64,000 nt of DNA from Ophiosphaerella korrae (lineage: Eukaryota > Ascomycota > Dothideomycetes > Pleosporales > Phaeosphaeriaceae), in contig JALNQF010000152.1 in NCBI GenBank assembly GCA_028456385.1, positions 1-64,000 of the forward strand. The letters are read 5' to 3'. The translations under genes were made by a program, and so were the position numbers. The notes below the pieces were generated by a model. That model ran no database searches. It was not told the origin of the DNA and saw only the letters and a list, made by a program, of their open reading frames with translations. This document shows, piece by piece, positions 45,449 through 57,414 of the stretch (position 1 is its first letter; the number at the start of each line of letters is the position of its first letter).

Positions 45449-48400
45449 CCAGCCCAGTTGTCATCCACCCATACTGCTCTGCAGCCATCACCAGCGAGGG
45501 AGTTTTATTCATTTGACGCGTTGGAGTCTATATTATCAGCAACGACCACCTCTATTTTTTGTGTCTTTCATTCCGAGCAACGATCGGACCACTTTTGCAG
45601 TTGAGATTTGAGGTTCATCCATTGGTTTCACGGTAGACGCATTGCATGGCGTTTCTTGGGGGCATGGCAGTTCATGATGGAATCATGCATGTAAGAGGAG
45701 AAAATCACCTTAGCCAACAGTTGCCTGATGGCATGTACGATCACGACGATATCAGGAATATGGCTTGCGTGAAACTCAGGATATAGGTGCACTTTCGCAT
45801 GGACTCGGCGTTGGAGTTGGCATTCAGGTCTGTCGTTTGTCTTTTGTACCCCCGTGTGCGGTACGCTACGTTACAGCATTGACATACAATATGACTGTTT
45901 TATTTTTACGGGTGTGCCTGGGTGTCTGCCTTGTGCGATAGCTAGCATGGGGCCGTAAGCGACGATGGCAAGTTTGTGATCATAGCAACTTTCCGCTTCC
46001 ACGCGTAACTCCGCATGCACGCGCAAAGGAAACACACGTGGAGATGGCGCTCTATACCTGATCGAAATGCGTACGTGGAACTGAAGCCTCGCGATGCATC
46101 ACTAAGCGTGAAGGAGGCATGGAGGTACCTTGGAAACGTCATCTGGTTCGTTCAAATGTGGTTTAGTTTCTGCAATAAGCGCTAGTGCTGCGCTGTACAA
46201 CACCGCCTTTTCCAGCGTATCTTCCGTATTCTCACCTTCGTTTCTACACAAACTCGTCGGTGTGAGAGCCGTCACCTAACCTTCGTAGGTACTCAAAGCC
46301 AAGTCACAGTTCTGCAGCTATAACGAAACTTGACTCCTTCCCGACTCTGACGCTTGCCAACGCAGACCCGCCATCACCGATGAGTGCTTGGGAAACTTCG
46401 CATATCGGTGACGGCAATCTGCAGTCTTGACAGATTGTACAAACTACACCGTATAGTAAGGTAGTAAGCATCAAAATACATGGGACGGTTCCACCCGAAC
46501 CGTTGCTTCCGCTGTCGACTCAATGTTGTCGCGCAGGCCGACAGCGACGTGGACTGGACACATGACGAAGCCATTGCGATTACCATACAGTACTAGTATC
46601 GCGCTTTTCGCCCGGGAGAGTTCATCTTGCTTCTTCCTTTGATTTCGAACAACCGTTGTTACCCCTTTCTAACATCTGTATGAGGTTGGCTGTGTCCATA
46701 CGCCTGGCCCTTTTAAGTTTGTGGGTAGTCAACTACTATCCACCTATTCACTCAATCATGAATTCCTTCTCACTAAATCTAATTGAATCTCATTAATACC
46801 TTGTGTATTTCCGGTTACACACGTATCTACTGCAAAACTCAACCTTTTTATGTCATTTGCAAAGTCATCAATCCAGCATGACTATTTCAATGCCCCTACT
46901 GGGCCTTCTAGTTCATTCTTTCTACTTCTCGCTCATTCTCTTTTCGGCCGTCTCTGAGGCATAGGCTGACGTTCTTCAATTTTCGTATTTAGGTTACAGT
47001 TGCTCTATATTAGTACGGGCAGTGAGTAAGAAGAGTCCAAGGCCACCCAAAAACGGGCAGGCGATCATGCCCGATACCCCAAGGTCTTTTGATTCGCATC
47101 ACACCTAATCTCCGCACATGCCCTGAGGTACTGATTACAATGCCTGATTTTCAACCAGACGTAAAAACCAAATCAAGCTCTCTTTGAGTTTTGTTTGGCC
47201 TGTGCCGTTTGTCCACCCCCCACCCCCAACAGCGAGGCCTATCAATCGCGTGTCCCGCTGGCTCTGCCCTCAGAAAATCAACTATAACAAACCAGCACAA
47301 TTTTGCCGTGCGCCGAAGCTCACCAGCATACCTTGTAGGCAACGTGACCCAAATCAACTTGGCCATGTTGACTGACGTGAGCGCACAATGTAAGCATCCA
47401 CCTTGCAAATATTGCCTGGACGCTACCATCTTGCGAGTTTACTGCCCCCCAACAGGGGCCCATGACGAAGATTAAGACTTCTTGTCGCACGTTTAGCGCT
47501 TGGCGGGTTTTGCTGGTAACGAACGGGATCCGTATGGAAATGATCTGAGCACTTGGTAAATGTCCGACTCCCCGGGCGCGGTTTCGGAACACGCTGCAAG
47601 CAGGCTAAGAATACTCCAAGCATGGACAGCGGTAAGCCATATATAGTATAAACTGACGCTTGTTTGTGTGTTCGGCTGTGTGGATGACGACGTTGATGGA
47701 TCAGCTGAGAACGGGGAAATACAGCAACACAAAGACATGGCCAACTATTGTTCTTAGCCTACAAAATTCGATACTCGTAGTTATTTAATTTGTTTGATTG
47801 ATTTCTTGCGTGTCCACCTAGAACGGGCCTTGGTTTGTTGTGGCAAAGCACATTTTGTCGTAAGATGCAGTAAATCCCACATCTGTGCCACCTAGCTCCT
47901 AAGTCAGTACCCTGTCCACAAATGGTTAGAGGCCTGCAGCATGAGCTCATGTTCCAAATAACGGGTAACTACAATTGTGTGTATCAGTAGTTATAAATAC
48001 CTGAAAACTGGCCATATTCAAGTCAATATTATTCGTCAGGTTATTGAGGAGATTAGGCAAACACAGCATGATGGAATGATGCATGGACAAGGCATATTAT
48101 ACCAACATCAACCCAATTTATATAATTTGAATGCTTCAACGTGGATCACCTGGGAGAAATGTCTGCCATTATTCATAGCAGCTTAGGAGAGTGGGGTCAG
48201 TTCACGCATGGACAGCAATATAGGAATGGTTTCTTGCGCACGAGCCATGCGAATCCATTGGATTTGTTATATGTGGTTCTACATGAGCGTGCATTGTCGC
48301 ACAAAGATATCGGGCATGAGTGATATCCATAGCCAGCGCAAAACGAGTGGCTCGCAGGTGCTTCTAACAGCCTCCGAACTAGCAGCAGGAAATTCGTAAT

Positions 48401-48544
48401 ATACCAAAAGATGGATATAGGTCGTCGAACAGAAAAAGAAAGAAAAATATCGTAATCATAATATGCACAGAAAGAATGGTGACAACCGCAAGGGCAAGGG
48501 CGGGTGCGGCAGTGGGTTGTAAACACAATGGTGGAGTGGCTACT
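45449..48544. other. Gene-poor 3.1-kb region
   Basis: Only short, motif-free frames on both strands (for example 47191-47475). Several T-rich and CACCCCC-like patches. No tRNA, rRNA or obvious repeat found by eye. Confidence 0.5.
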
Positions 48545-49321
48545 CTAGGATCGGATGAGGACGCCTTGACGGCGAGTGGCTTTCTCTGAATGAACGTACT
48601 CGTCTTCAGATGAGCACTCGGAAGAGTCGTCCGAGTATCCACATCGCGCACCCCCGCAGTCAAGCTTGACACGGTCACCAGCACGGGTGATGCCAAAGCG
48701 CTCGCATGTGCAGCAGCTGCTACCAGAGCTGACGCTGCTGGGCGAGCTTGAATTGGTTGAGCGGGAGGTGAGAGATGGGACGTCGGAGCCCTCATCAGAG
48801 TCGTAGTCGGAGTCGTCGGATGACTCCTCGATATTCTGCTTGGCAAATCGGCGGTTGAGCTCCTCGAGGGTAGTCTTGTCATACTCGGTCGCGATGACTT
48901 GACGGGTCTGGCCGGGGCGCTGAGGTTTTGGGGCGACGATGCGCTCGGGGCTGATGGCGCGGCCCTTGGGGATGGAGGCAGTGGAGACACGACGAGACTT
49001 GTGGTCAGCGGACTTGGAGGATGACTTGCCAGCGGGGATGTCGATGATGTTGAGCTTGCGACCGGTGGTGGGCTCGGTGGTGTGGTCTTTGGCCGGATCA
49101 TGGGAGACGTGGTAGCCGTCGATGATATAATAGTACCAGTAGCGCTGGCCTTGTTGCAGAGTAGCACCGTTGAACTTGAAGCATCCTGTCCAGCCTCCGG
49201 ACTTCTTGGGGTCTTTGGAGAGTGGGAGTTGGCCTTGATAACCGTCCCAAGAGCCGAGAAGATGGACGGTTTTACAGTTGGAGGAGGTGCGGAGGGTGAA
49301 GTTGAGTTGGATTGAGGCCAT
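48545..49321 (-). CDS. Protein with AMPK-type glycogen-binding (CBM48-like) domain
   Basis: 258 aa, one exon on the minus strand. Residues 1-95 form an E-set/glycogen-binding module like that of AMPK beta subunits: VHLLGSWDGYQGQLPLSKD, GGWTGCFKF, YWYYYIIDGYHVSHDPAKD. The remainder is disordered: a basic Ser-rich part, an acidic patch (SSDDSDYDSDEGSD), a Ser run and a C-terminal Cys cluster (SSCCTCERFG, CGGARCGYSDDSSEC). It lacks the AMPK beta C-terminal domain that binds the kinase, so it is not SNF1 beta itself. A role in carbohydrate sensing or as an adaptor is inferred only from the module. An antisense frame of 262 codons at 48379-49167 is its shadow. Confidence 0.85.
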   Translation of the reverse strand: MASIQLNFTLRTSSNCKTVHLLGSWDGYQGQLPLSKDPKKSGGWTGCFKFNGATLQQGQRYWYYYIIDGYHVSHDPAKDHTTEPTTGRKLNIIDIPAGKSSSKSADHKSRRVSTASIPKGRAISPERIVAPKPQRPGQTRQVIATEYDKTTLEELNRRFAKQNIEESSDDSDYDSDEGSDVPSLTSRSTNSSSPSSVSSGSSCCTCERFGITRAGDRVKLDCGGARCGYSDDSSECSSEDEYVHSEKATRRQGVLIRS

Positions 49322-50568
49322 TGTGGAGTTTGTTGATTATTCTTTCAGTGGAAATTGAGGGATGAAGGCGATGTTCTTTCGAGTCGTCCGGGCCAAGCTA
49401 ATGGATAGACGGAATTATGCTGAAGAGCTGTGAAGGGCGAGTTGCGCGATTATCGAGGTGTGGTAGGGGAAGATTGTACTGAGCAAGAAGAGCTGAAGAT
49501 TAACGTGGTGGGGGTTGTCGACCGGCGACGAGGGTGTGGAAGTGAATTAGTGGTAAGGGCAGATTAGTATGGCACCAGGCCTGGGAGAAGTAAAAGGGCA
49601 GAAAAAAAAAAGAGGTAGAAGAAACGACTCAACAACAGCTCTCAAAGTTCACAGGCTTGCTGAAGAGAAAAAGGCAAGTGAGGCCTGGGGCCGGCTACTT
49701 ATCTATGGCACAGCATTGCAGAGGTGGTAAGCGACTGGTGCGGGGTGGGACAGGTCTCGCTGCTCCCGGGCACGATTGATTTCGCTGCAGGGAGCAGGCT
49801 GGATGCAGCTGTGGAGAGCAGTCTATCGAAAGTCGGGTGAGCGCTTGACGGTGCGGCGAGAGTGGTGGATGGGGGAGATGGGTGTGTGAGCGGGCGCCTT
49901 CGCTGGGCGCGGCCATTGGCTGGAGCGAGCGGGGCACATACGAGAGAACTAGCCCGCGGAGCACTGGCCAGTCGAGCAAACACGCGGCCAATGGCCGCGG
50001 GCGACGGTGCGAGCCAGGTGACGGATCGATGTGGACGCTGCAGATGTTTTCTGTCACACTGCAGCGACGTGGCTATAGGCGAGGGGCTGCCTAACTGCGA
50101 GCAGTAACGCCAGATGCAGCCAAATTTACTGCCAAATGTGCTGCCATCCACGTCTATTTACAGCCATTGCCCCCGCCAATCACGCGCCGTTGCCGCCCTC
50201 TGCGCCGCACAAAATGCCCCAATGCGGATGCTGGGCGGCTAATAAACTTGGGTGGCGTCCGCGTGCGCCCAACCACAACATCAGACGACCATGGAGAAAA
50301 CTCTCCCAGCTCCCCGCCAGGCTCGCCTTCGTGTGCAGGCATGTCATACAACTAGAAAGCTGTCAAAGCGGAAGAGAAGGCGGGAGGAAGCGGGAGTTGG
50401 CGGCATGGGCTGGGGCACTGCACTGCGGTCTCGCCGTGCAAGGTCGTGCAAAGTGACACCCCTTTGCCGCCCCCCAATGATCCCACAAACGCGGCCTCTT
50501 CGAGAGACATCAGGTTCCACGACAGCTCCATTGACCTATCCAACCCTATTCTACTCCCTTATCTCCCC
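49322..50568. other. Long 5' region of the CBM gene, no supported gene
   Basis: 1.25 kb. Frames at 49699-50151 (minus) and 49862-50107 (plus) have biased composition. Several CGCGGCCATTGGC-like segments include CCAAT/ATTGG boxes (about 49910 and 49990), suggesting HAP-complex sites in the promoter. Confidence 0.5.
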
Positions 50569-51030
50569 CTAGCTCATCCTCCTCCACTTCCTTCCACTCA
50601 GGCTCCCTCTTCGCTCCTCGTCCCTAGCCCTTGTCACACTCTTCCTTCTGACGCCCTCTGTCTCTCTTCCGTACTTCTCCCAAAATTCCGCCTCACCGCT
50701 CCTCCTCCACGCCATCAATGCTCGGTCCTCGTTCTGCTCCTTGACCGATGCAATCGATGCACGACGCACACTTTCTTGTTGCGCCGCCATATGGTCGCTG
50801 ATAACTGAGTTGTGCCGCATCGCGCTAGGAGCGTCTTCTAGAGTCACCGAGTTTACAAGATAACTGGAGAGCCGGCGGAGCGGTGTGGATGCTGGGAAAA
50901 GGAAAGTTAGATTGGCAGGAGAAGGGGCAGGGCGATGCTCGGGAGTGCGCGTACTTGGACCATTGGAGCGTTTATGTGTTGTGTCGCTGATGGGAGAGAC
51001 GAAAGATACAGGTTGGTAGAGAGGCTGCAT
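50569..51030 (-). CDS. Small hypothetical protein with FWEK motif (1)
   Basis: Open frame of 153 codons on the minus strand. The second half looks like real protein: PSAMRHNSVISDHMAAQQES, RRASIASVKEQNEDRALMAW, EAEFWEKYGRE and a basic RRKS-rich end. The first half is low-complexity and may contain an intron or be leader, so the true start is uncertain. No domain name recognised. A second small gene 0.8 kb away (51813-52132, same strand) shares EFWEK near its end and a similar order of charged blocks, so they may be distant paralogues. Confidence 0.5.
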   Translation of the reverse strand: MQPLYQPVSFVSPISDTTHKRSNGPSTRTPEHRPAPSPANLTFLFPASTPLRRLSSYLVNSVTLEDAPSAMRHNSVISDHMAAQQESVRRASIASVKEQNEDRALMAWRRSGEAEFWEKYGRETEGVRRKSVTRARDEERRGSLSGRKWRRMS

Positions 51031-51812
51031 TATTATTACTATTATTATCCTTAATATTGAATTGTCTATGTCAAGTGGTATCTTTTTACCGTTGTTATAA
51101 TGGGTAAACCAGTGAGATTTATATTCTTCACCTCTTCATTCCGTGACTCTAGGTATATTCTTGAATTTCTCAGCATATGCCCATCCCAACGTATTAGAAA
51201 CCACATATCCTCAGGTCAACACCAGCACCAGATCAACAAGACAACCCCAACGTTCATCAAGTCTATTAGCCGAATGGGCTGTACAACGATAGGATCCCCG
51301 CGGTAGCAAAGTGTAGATGGCTGTCCTTGGTGTCGTTTGATTGACGTCAAGCGAACTTAGCTCGCAGCTTTGATTCGTCGCTAGCACAAACCATCCGTCT
51401 GCAGATTTCGATTCGATTATGAAGCACACCTATCGTAGGCATTATTCAGCACCGCTTTTCTTTGTATTGATCAGCTCTCTCAACCGAAAAAAAAACGAGG
51501 TGCCAAGGCTACCTTCCCCGCATCCCTTTGAGCGTTGAGGTCCAGCATGGGCTAGGCAACAAAAGGTAGAGTCATCAGCTGAGACACACATCCCTTGAAT
51601 GGAACAGCAGCACACCTAGGCGTCGGGCTGTCTTTCCATGCTACATTTCTTATTACATAGTCTATCTCATTACTATTATATGCTAGAGAGAAAAGCTAAC
51701 TCCAGATGATACTATGCGAGATCGATCGCAAACAAAATCAACGCTCCATGCTAACCAACACCGCCATTTACTTTTCCGTCTATATATACATTAGTCTAGC
51801 GGTCCATGCCAT
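51031..51812. other. Intergenic region between two small minus-strand genes
   Basis: 782 bp, AT-rich, with an ATTATT repeat near 51030 and an A-run near 51485. No gene accepted. Confidence 0.5.
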
Positions 51813-52132
51813 CTACTGCGCTCCGACCTTGGAGTTCCGATGCCCATTCACGGGGCTAGCCACGCGTTCCGGCGTCCTTGCGGGTGTGCTGGCGTTGCTC
51901 TTTCTGTGCTTTTCCCAAAACTCCGTCTCACGCTGCTTGCCGCCGTGATCGTTCTGGTGCAAGCGATCTGAGAGTATTTGCTCGCGAAGTTTTTCATCAG
52001 CTTTGGATTCCATCGTGACGGATTTCTTGAGATAGTGTGCCGCATCGCGGAGGGGGCGAGTGTTCTAACAAAAATGTTTAATCCAATAGCTTGAGGTGGG
52101 AATCCGACTTGTAGTACCTTTGCGAGGCTCAT
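51813..52132 (-). CDS. Small hypothetical protein with FWEK motif (2)
   Basis: Predicted 88 aa, exons 52132-52118 and 52064-51813 on the minus strand. The first exon encodes only MSLAK. The 53-nt intron (donor GTACTA, acceptor TTAG) leads to NTRPLRDAAHYLKKSVTMES. The body is highly charged and helical (KADEKLREQILSDRL), then ETEFWEKHRKSN and a basic, Ser/Pro-rich end. No known domain. It shares the EFWEK segment with the neighbouring small protein at 50569-51030. Confidence 0.65.
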
Positions 52133-52598
52133 TGTTTTTCAATGTGTGCACGTTGGTGTCTGACATGGCGGAGACAAATCCCATTGGTCGAGGACTGGTG
52201 CGGCGGTCTGTCATGGTGATGACGAGCTTTTTGGAATGGATGGAAGGGTTGGTAGGGTTGATTATAGCCGTGAACTTGTGCTAAGAGTGAATAAGAATAC
52301 ATGCAGCGCGAGATATTTATATAATGGTGCAATTGCAACATCTTCACCAGTCCTTGGTGGTGCGATGGCTTGATGTCTGGAACTCGGGAGAAAAATTCTG
52401 ATGTGGCCGAGTGCTACATCGTGGTATCACTTTTTACAGTCTTACCAATTATTTTCATCATTTCCCGCACTATTTGGAGAGCTGCGCCTATTTCGGGGGC
52501 TCCATGGGGAATTTCTTGCCACATTAAATTTAGTTTCCCGATTCTAGCACCATCGTGGAAGCCTCATGGAAAAGCTAGAAACCCAACAAACGGAAAAG
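52133..52598. other. Intergenic region
   Basis: 466 bp holding the promoter of the small gene and the 3' flank of the TINA-like gene. No gene accepted. Confidence 0.5.
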
Positions 52599-54453
52599 CT
52601 AGTAACCTAACAAATTTTCCAGCTCTTCAGGCGTCAATGTACTTTTTCTCCTCTTCGGTCGTCCCTGGATTTTAGTTTTGGTCGGCGAGCGCATCGCACG
52701 CCTTTTACTCTTGACCGCTTCCATTTCAGCATCCTCATTTATACCCTTGGCAGATGACACCTTCAAGCCCTCGGCAGCGGCGGCAGCAGCAGCATCAGCC
52801 TCAGCATGCGCAAGCTTATCAAGCACCGTGAGCTTCGGGGATGGCTCGTCAGGATGATGTCGCGGGCTGGAATGGCGTTTTCTCCTGTTCTGGTGTAGAC
52901 TATGTTGACCTAGGCGCGAGGCTTTGCTCGGTGATGATGGGGGAGCAGTTTCATCCGCGTCTACTAGATGCATTCCGGACGCATCTGCATTTTCGTCCTC
53001 CAGTTGAGATGGCGTATTTGGTATAGAGGCGGAGAAGGCCACCTTGCGCGGTGATCGGATGGGTGATTTGTTTGCATCTGTTTCTCGAAGGGCTGTGGGC
53101 TTGGCTTGCAATTTCAGTCTGAACATGTCTGAATCGGTAGTCGTGTCTGCAACTTGGTTTGTTTGAAGAAAAGTGAGCTCCTGTAGCTCCTCATCAAACA
53201 GGGAGCTGGCTTGATCTTCCACGCCCTCCTCATCTTGGCCACCTTCTTGGTCGTCTTCTTGGTCATCTTCCTCAACTATGGAAATGTCTTCATTATGGCC
53301 GGTCACGAGGCCCACGCTGAGACCCAGTCCCATCTTAAGTTCGTCGAGGTTGATAGTGTCGCCATTGGTCATGCGTTTTCGCCACGAGTCCATGAGCATG
53401 AAAGCTTCACGCAGACGAGCCTCCATCTTCTCCCAGCCGGCTCTGAGTCTATGTATCTCCTCCTCGCGTAGCTCCACTTCATCGACGGCGACGAAGTTTG
53501 GATTGGTCAAGAGGTTCTTGAGATTGTCGAGCACCGTGTCCATGTCGAGGGCCAGGGTGTGGTAATTCGTGGGCAGTGTGCGGAGTGTGGGCTGCTTTGT
53601 GTTTGTATCCCCGTCCTCGTCGGACGGGGCCTCGCCCTCGTCTCTTGTGGTGTATTCGGACATGCCCTGTAGCTCCTTCAAAGTCACAAGGGTGCTCCTG
53701 ACGAGGCCAATGAGGTTGTCGTTCTCGTCGCTCAGGGTCTGGCTGAGCTGGGTCAGGAACTCTGTTGTTTCCTGCTTGAGGCTGTATTCGGGGTCGTCGA
53801 GGTCGGGCGGCTCGTCCCGGGAGGCGGTGGTGGGGCCGGCCAGGCCCATGTTTGCCATGTTGCCCGGTTGGATGGTGATGCTCGCACCGACCAGGCCCGT
53901 CTTGTTGCCGCGCTGGTGGGTAGTCAGGTGACTCTTGAGGCGCTGGATCTGGACGTCGCGCTTCCGCACGTCGTTTGCGCAGCCGGTGCGCACCTGCTGG
54001 ACCGTCGCCTTGAGCCGCACCATGTCCTCGCGCAGACTGCGGGCGGCGGCCTCAGCATTGCGCAAGGCAGCGCGGGCGACGCGCTCCCGCGACTGGGCGA
54101 GCGACACGTGACGGGCCATGTCGTCGTTGCGCGTCTGCAGCGCCTCGAGCGCGGCCGTCTGGCGCGACGAGTCAGAGCGCAGCGTGCGCAGTGTGGCAGC
54201 AATGGATTCGCGGTGTTCCTGGTCGCGCTGTATCGTGTTAGCAGCGGATTGCGCGCCATGGTGCTGCACTTGCATCGCGCTTCAGGATCAGGTCGTGCAC
54301 CAGGTTGATGATGCGCGCCATGGTCTGTTCCTTGCCCCCCTCGCCGCGCGACGGATGGGCAAAGTCGATGGGCTTGCCGTCGCGCAGCAGGCCGCGGGCC
54401 AGCAGCAGGTTGTTGATGTACGTCGCGGCTGTCTTGACATTGTACGCCTCCAT
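52599..54453 (-). CDS. tinA: TINA/ADIP-family coiled-coil protein (NIMA-interacting)
   Basis: Predicted 602 aa, exons 54453-54274 and 54227-52599 on the minus strand. The start MEAYNVKTAATYINNLLLAR and FAHPSRGEGGKEQTMARIIN are hallmarks of the afadin- and alpha-actinin-binding (ADIP) family. Residues about 60-160 form a coiled coil, and a second helical region lies around 255-330. The C-terminal part is acidic, then basic with Ser-Pro sites (SPRKVAF, RRAMRSPTKTK). The 46-nt intron begins GCAAGT, a consensus GC-AG donor, and has a GCTAAC branch; it joins LILKRD to RDQEHRES. In Aspergillus nidulans TINA binds the mitotic kinase NIMA and localises to spindle pole bodies. A similar mitotic role is expected. 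Confidence 0.88.
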
Positions 54454-55253
54454 GGTGGTGGTGTTGAGGTCGCATGTCCTGTTCCTGTGTTTACGCCCGC
54501 CCGGACCACCAACACCGCCCTCGGCCAACGCCCTAGTCTGCACTGGGCCTCTAGCGCCTCTAGCGTCCAGCCTCACGCCCTCGCCTGCCCCACCCTGTCC
54601 TAACTTCACTCCACCCAACACCTCCCTTTTACATGTCAACAAATCAACAACCTTTGCAATCTCTGTCCGTCCCGACCAACCTTGCTTCGCGCGTCATTCA
54701 GCGTCAGCCATCATCCCATTTTTGGCCTCCGGACTTGCTTTACGGTGCGCCCGTGTAGCCGTGCTGCAAGGCGGCTAGTCTTACTTTCTGACTTCATCAT
54801 GCATCATCTATTGCAAGCATCCTCGTGTGCAATGCGATTTATCCCTAAGCCATGTTGCCCCCTATGCGATTTCGTCCTTCGCTTCCTGCACCTTCCTGCC
54901 CGTTTCTGTCCGCACCGAATAACTAACATTGGATACGAGCTCGAAAGAGGATCCTCTTTCGTATTCGGTACCTGTGCAATATCTACCTGCAGCCTAAAAC
55001 CACTCCCTTGGATCTCGTTCGTGACTATGCCACGCGGAAGGCTCGGGTCGAGACACACCCCTGATGAATGACTAGCACATCCTACCTGCATTCTACACAC
55101 TTGCCTCGTGTATCTGAGCTCGGAGTTGTGTGGGCTATGGTGGGCGGAAATTCCTATAAATTGCCTCGTGCACCGTCATCCTGTTTGCCTTCACGCTTCA
55201 ATTGCACAGTTGACCTTCGTTGAAACCCCTAATTCTTCATTCCCTCCTCCACT
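54454..55253. promoter_or_regulatory. Divergent promoter, TINA-like and BBE oxidoreductase genes
   Basis: 800 bp between start codons. GC-rich near the TINA-like gene and AT-richer near the oxidase. A CCTATAAATT TATA-like box near 55155 lies about 100 bp before the ATG at 55254. No gene accepted. Confidence 0.5.
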
Positions 55254-56924
55254 ATGGAGAAAGTTTTGCGCAAACTCCTCTTTGCTCTTTTCATCCAAGC
55301 ACACATTGCATCCGCTGCTCCTACTCAAGAAACCACCCAGGCTTGCACTGACCTCAAAGATGCTCTTCCAGGCAAGGTCCTGACCCCCAGTCTCCTAGCT
55401 ATCGAGTATGAGCATGAAACCCAGCAGTACTGGTCTACCATTCTACGTTCCATTAATCCGGCCTGCATAATTCAACCGGCGTCTGCTGAAGATGTCTCTA
55501 TCGTAGTTAAGACCTTGAACAAATACCCTACTGTCAACTTTGCCACAAGAAGTGGTGGCCATGATCCCAATGTGGGCCACGCCACTGTTGCAGATGGTGT
55601 ACTCATCACCATGACTGATATTGTCGGTGCTACCTATGATGAAACCAAACAGTTGGCTTATGTTAAGCCGGGCGGAGATTGGAACAAGGTCATTGGCGAT
55701 CTAGAACCAAGCGGCGTGACTATCGCTGGCGGACGGCTAGGTCAGTACAATGGGTCAATGCAACCAAACTCTCATCGTGCTAACAGCCCATAGGCGTGGT
55801 GGGTGTTGGAGGACTATTGCTCGGAGGCGGCCTATCTTTCCTCAGCGCTCAGGAAGGTATGGCTGCCGACAACATCATCGGTTGGGAGACAGTCATGGCC
55901 AATGGATCTATTGTTAATATAGACGCTTCAGCTAACCCAGATCTTACTCGAGCCATGCGGGGCAGTGGCTCTCAATTCGGCATTGTCACTAAATACACTG
56001 TCAAGGTGCACCCAATTGGTCAGGTCTGGGGTGGCTTCTGCACCTACGACAAGAACCAAAGTGATAAATTATATGCTGCTTTGCATAACTTTGTAGCAAA
56101 CGGAGCTGAGGATCCCAAGGCTGCCATCATCTTCACCGACATCACGTTAGGGCTTGTCCAGACGAAGATCATCTTCTATTTCTACGAGGGCCTTGAACGA
56201 CCTAGCACGGGCCCGTTTGCAGACTTTTTCAAAATCCCAGGTGTCACATGTCTCCCTAGGACACAAAAGTATTCGGAACTGGTAAGAACTTTGAGCACAC
56301 GAGACATAACCCACCAATACTGATACTGTATAGCTAAGAGCGAACGGGGAACTCATAAGCCTTGTCAATGCTCGGTTCTCATTCCGGGTAAGTAGAATAT
56401 GAGACGTTTTATCACCATCACTGACACATTTCCAGACCTTCACAGTCCCATTCATCCCAACCCGGCCACAAATGTACTCTGAAATCCACGACAAGTTTGA
56501 TGAAATCACTTCTTCATTTCGCCTTAGTCATCCAACATCTCAGTTCTCAGTCGACTTCCAACCTCTCCCGTCCATCATTGCCTCCCACTCGGAGAAGAAA
56601 GGCGGCAACGTCATGGGACTTCAAGGCTCGGACTCCGGCCGCATAATTCTCGAGATACAGGGTTCTTGGCAAATACCTTCGGACGATGCAGTCGCATACA
56701 GCCTCTCTAAACAGCTCACGGACTGGCTAGCAGTCGAAGTCCCCAATTGGCTTCATGAAGCGGGCATGGACACGAACATGTATCTGCCCTTTTTCGTTAA
56801 TGATGCTGCGGTTGATCAAGCGGTTACACAGAGTTATCGGGACTACGAAAAATTCAAGGCTTTACAGCGACAGTACGATCCAAATGGCCTTTTTAGCACG
56901 AGGGCGGGTGGGTTCAAGTATTAA
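55254..56924 (+). CDS. Secreted FAD-linked oxidoreductase, berberine-bridge-enzyme type
   Basis: Predicted 505 aa, exons 55254-55740, 55794-56281, 56334-56387 and 56436-56924. Introns are 53, 52 and 48 nt. A signal peptide (about 1-21, LLFALFIQAHIASA) precedes a PCMH-type FAD-binding domain: the block ATRSGGHDPNVGHATVADGV carries the His expected to bind FAD covalently, followed by GGRLGVVGVGGLLLGGGLSF. The BBE C-terminal block YRDYEKFKALQRQYDPNGLF is present. Such fungal enzymes oxidise sugars, alcohols or secondary metabolites with O2, giving H2O2, outside the cell. No biosynthetic backbone gene is nearby, so a carbohydrate or aromatic substrate is equally likely. It lies about 25 kb from the BVMO cluster and is probably not part of it. 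Confidence 0.92.
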
Positions 56925-57412
56925 ATGGTATTGGACTTGTTTATAGGACAGATTTGTATATAATTATAGGTATTGATAGAAACCAATTACTTTTGTGGGG
57001 TAGAATTGCAATAAAAGACGCGTCAAATTTGCTCCAACGATTGAAGCCCTAAATAGAAACCCAAGCTTCTTCTCGGAGGTTCTCTAATCGACCAAATACT
57101 GTTTTGACATGATGGGTTAGGATAAGCTTATCTGGTTATTTGTAAACTTATAGTGAAGGCTACATTTCCAATTGCTAGATGGAAGTTTGCGAAGTTTGTG
57201 AGCAATTGGAGCAAGTCTGAGATGATTGTTCTGAGAAATGTTGTTTTTAAATTTAGAAATTAATTCAGGCTGGGGACATGTTATGAAGCCATCCTACTCG
57301 CATCACTTGCTCTGATTCCATGACGATGACACTGGCAATGTTCGGCATAAGACCGAGCAACGGATGCGGGGATGTGCTGACCTAAGCTGCGGTTGAATGA
57401 TGGATCGCGATA
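56925..57412. other. 3' flank of the BBE gene up to the transposon relic
   Basis: 488 bp of AT-rich DNA without a gene. Confidence 0.5.
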
Positions 57413-57414
57413 TA

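Noticed and set aside
48379..49167. 262-codon minus-strand frame rich in Ser/Pro/Thr
   Set aside because: It is the shifted-frame shadow of the glycogen-binding-module gene at 48545-49321, which has clear domain motifs.
55254..56924. BBE oxidoreductase as a member of the BVMO cluster
   Set aside because: It is 25 kb away with many housekeeping genes between, and it is secreted, unlike the cluster enzymes.
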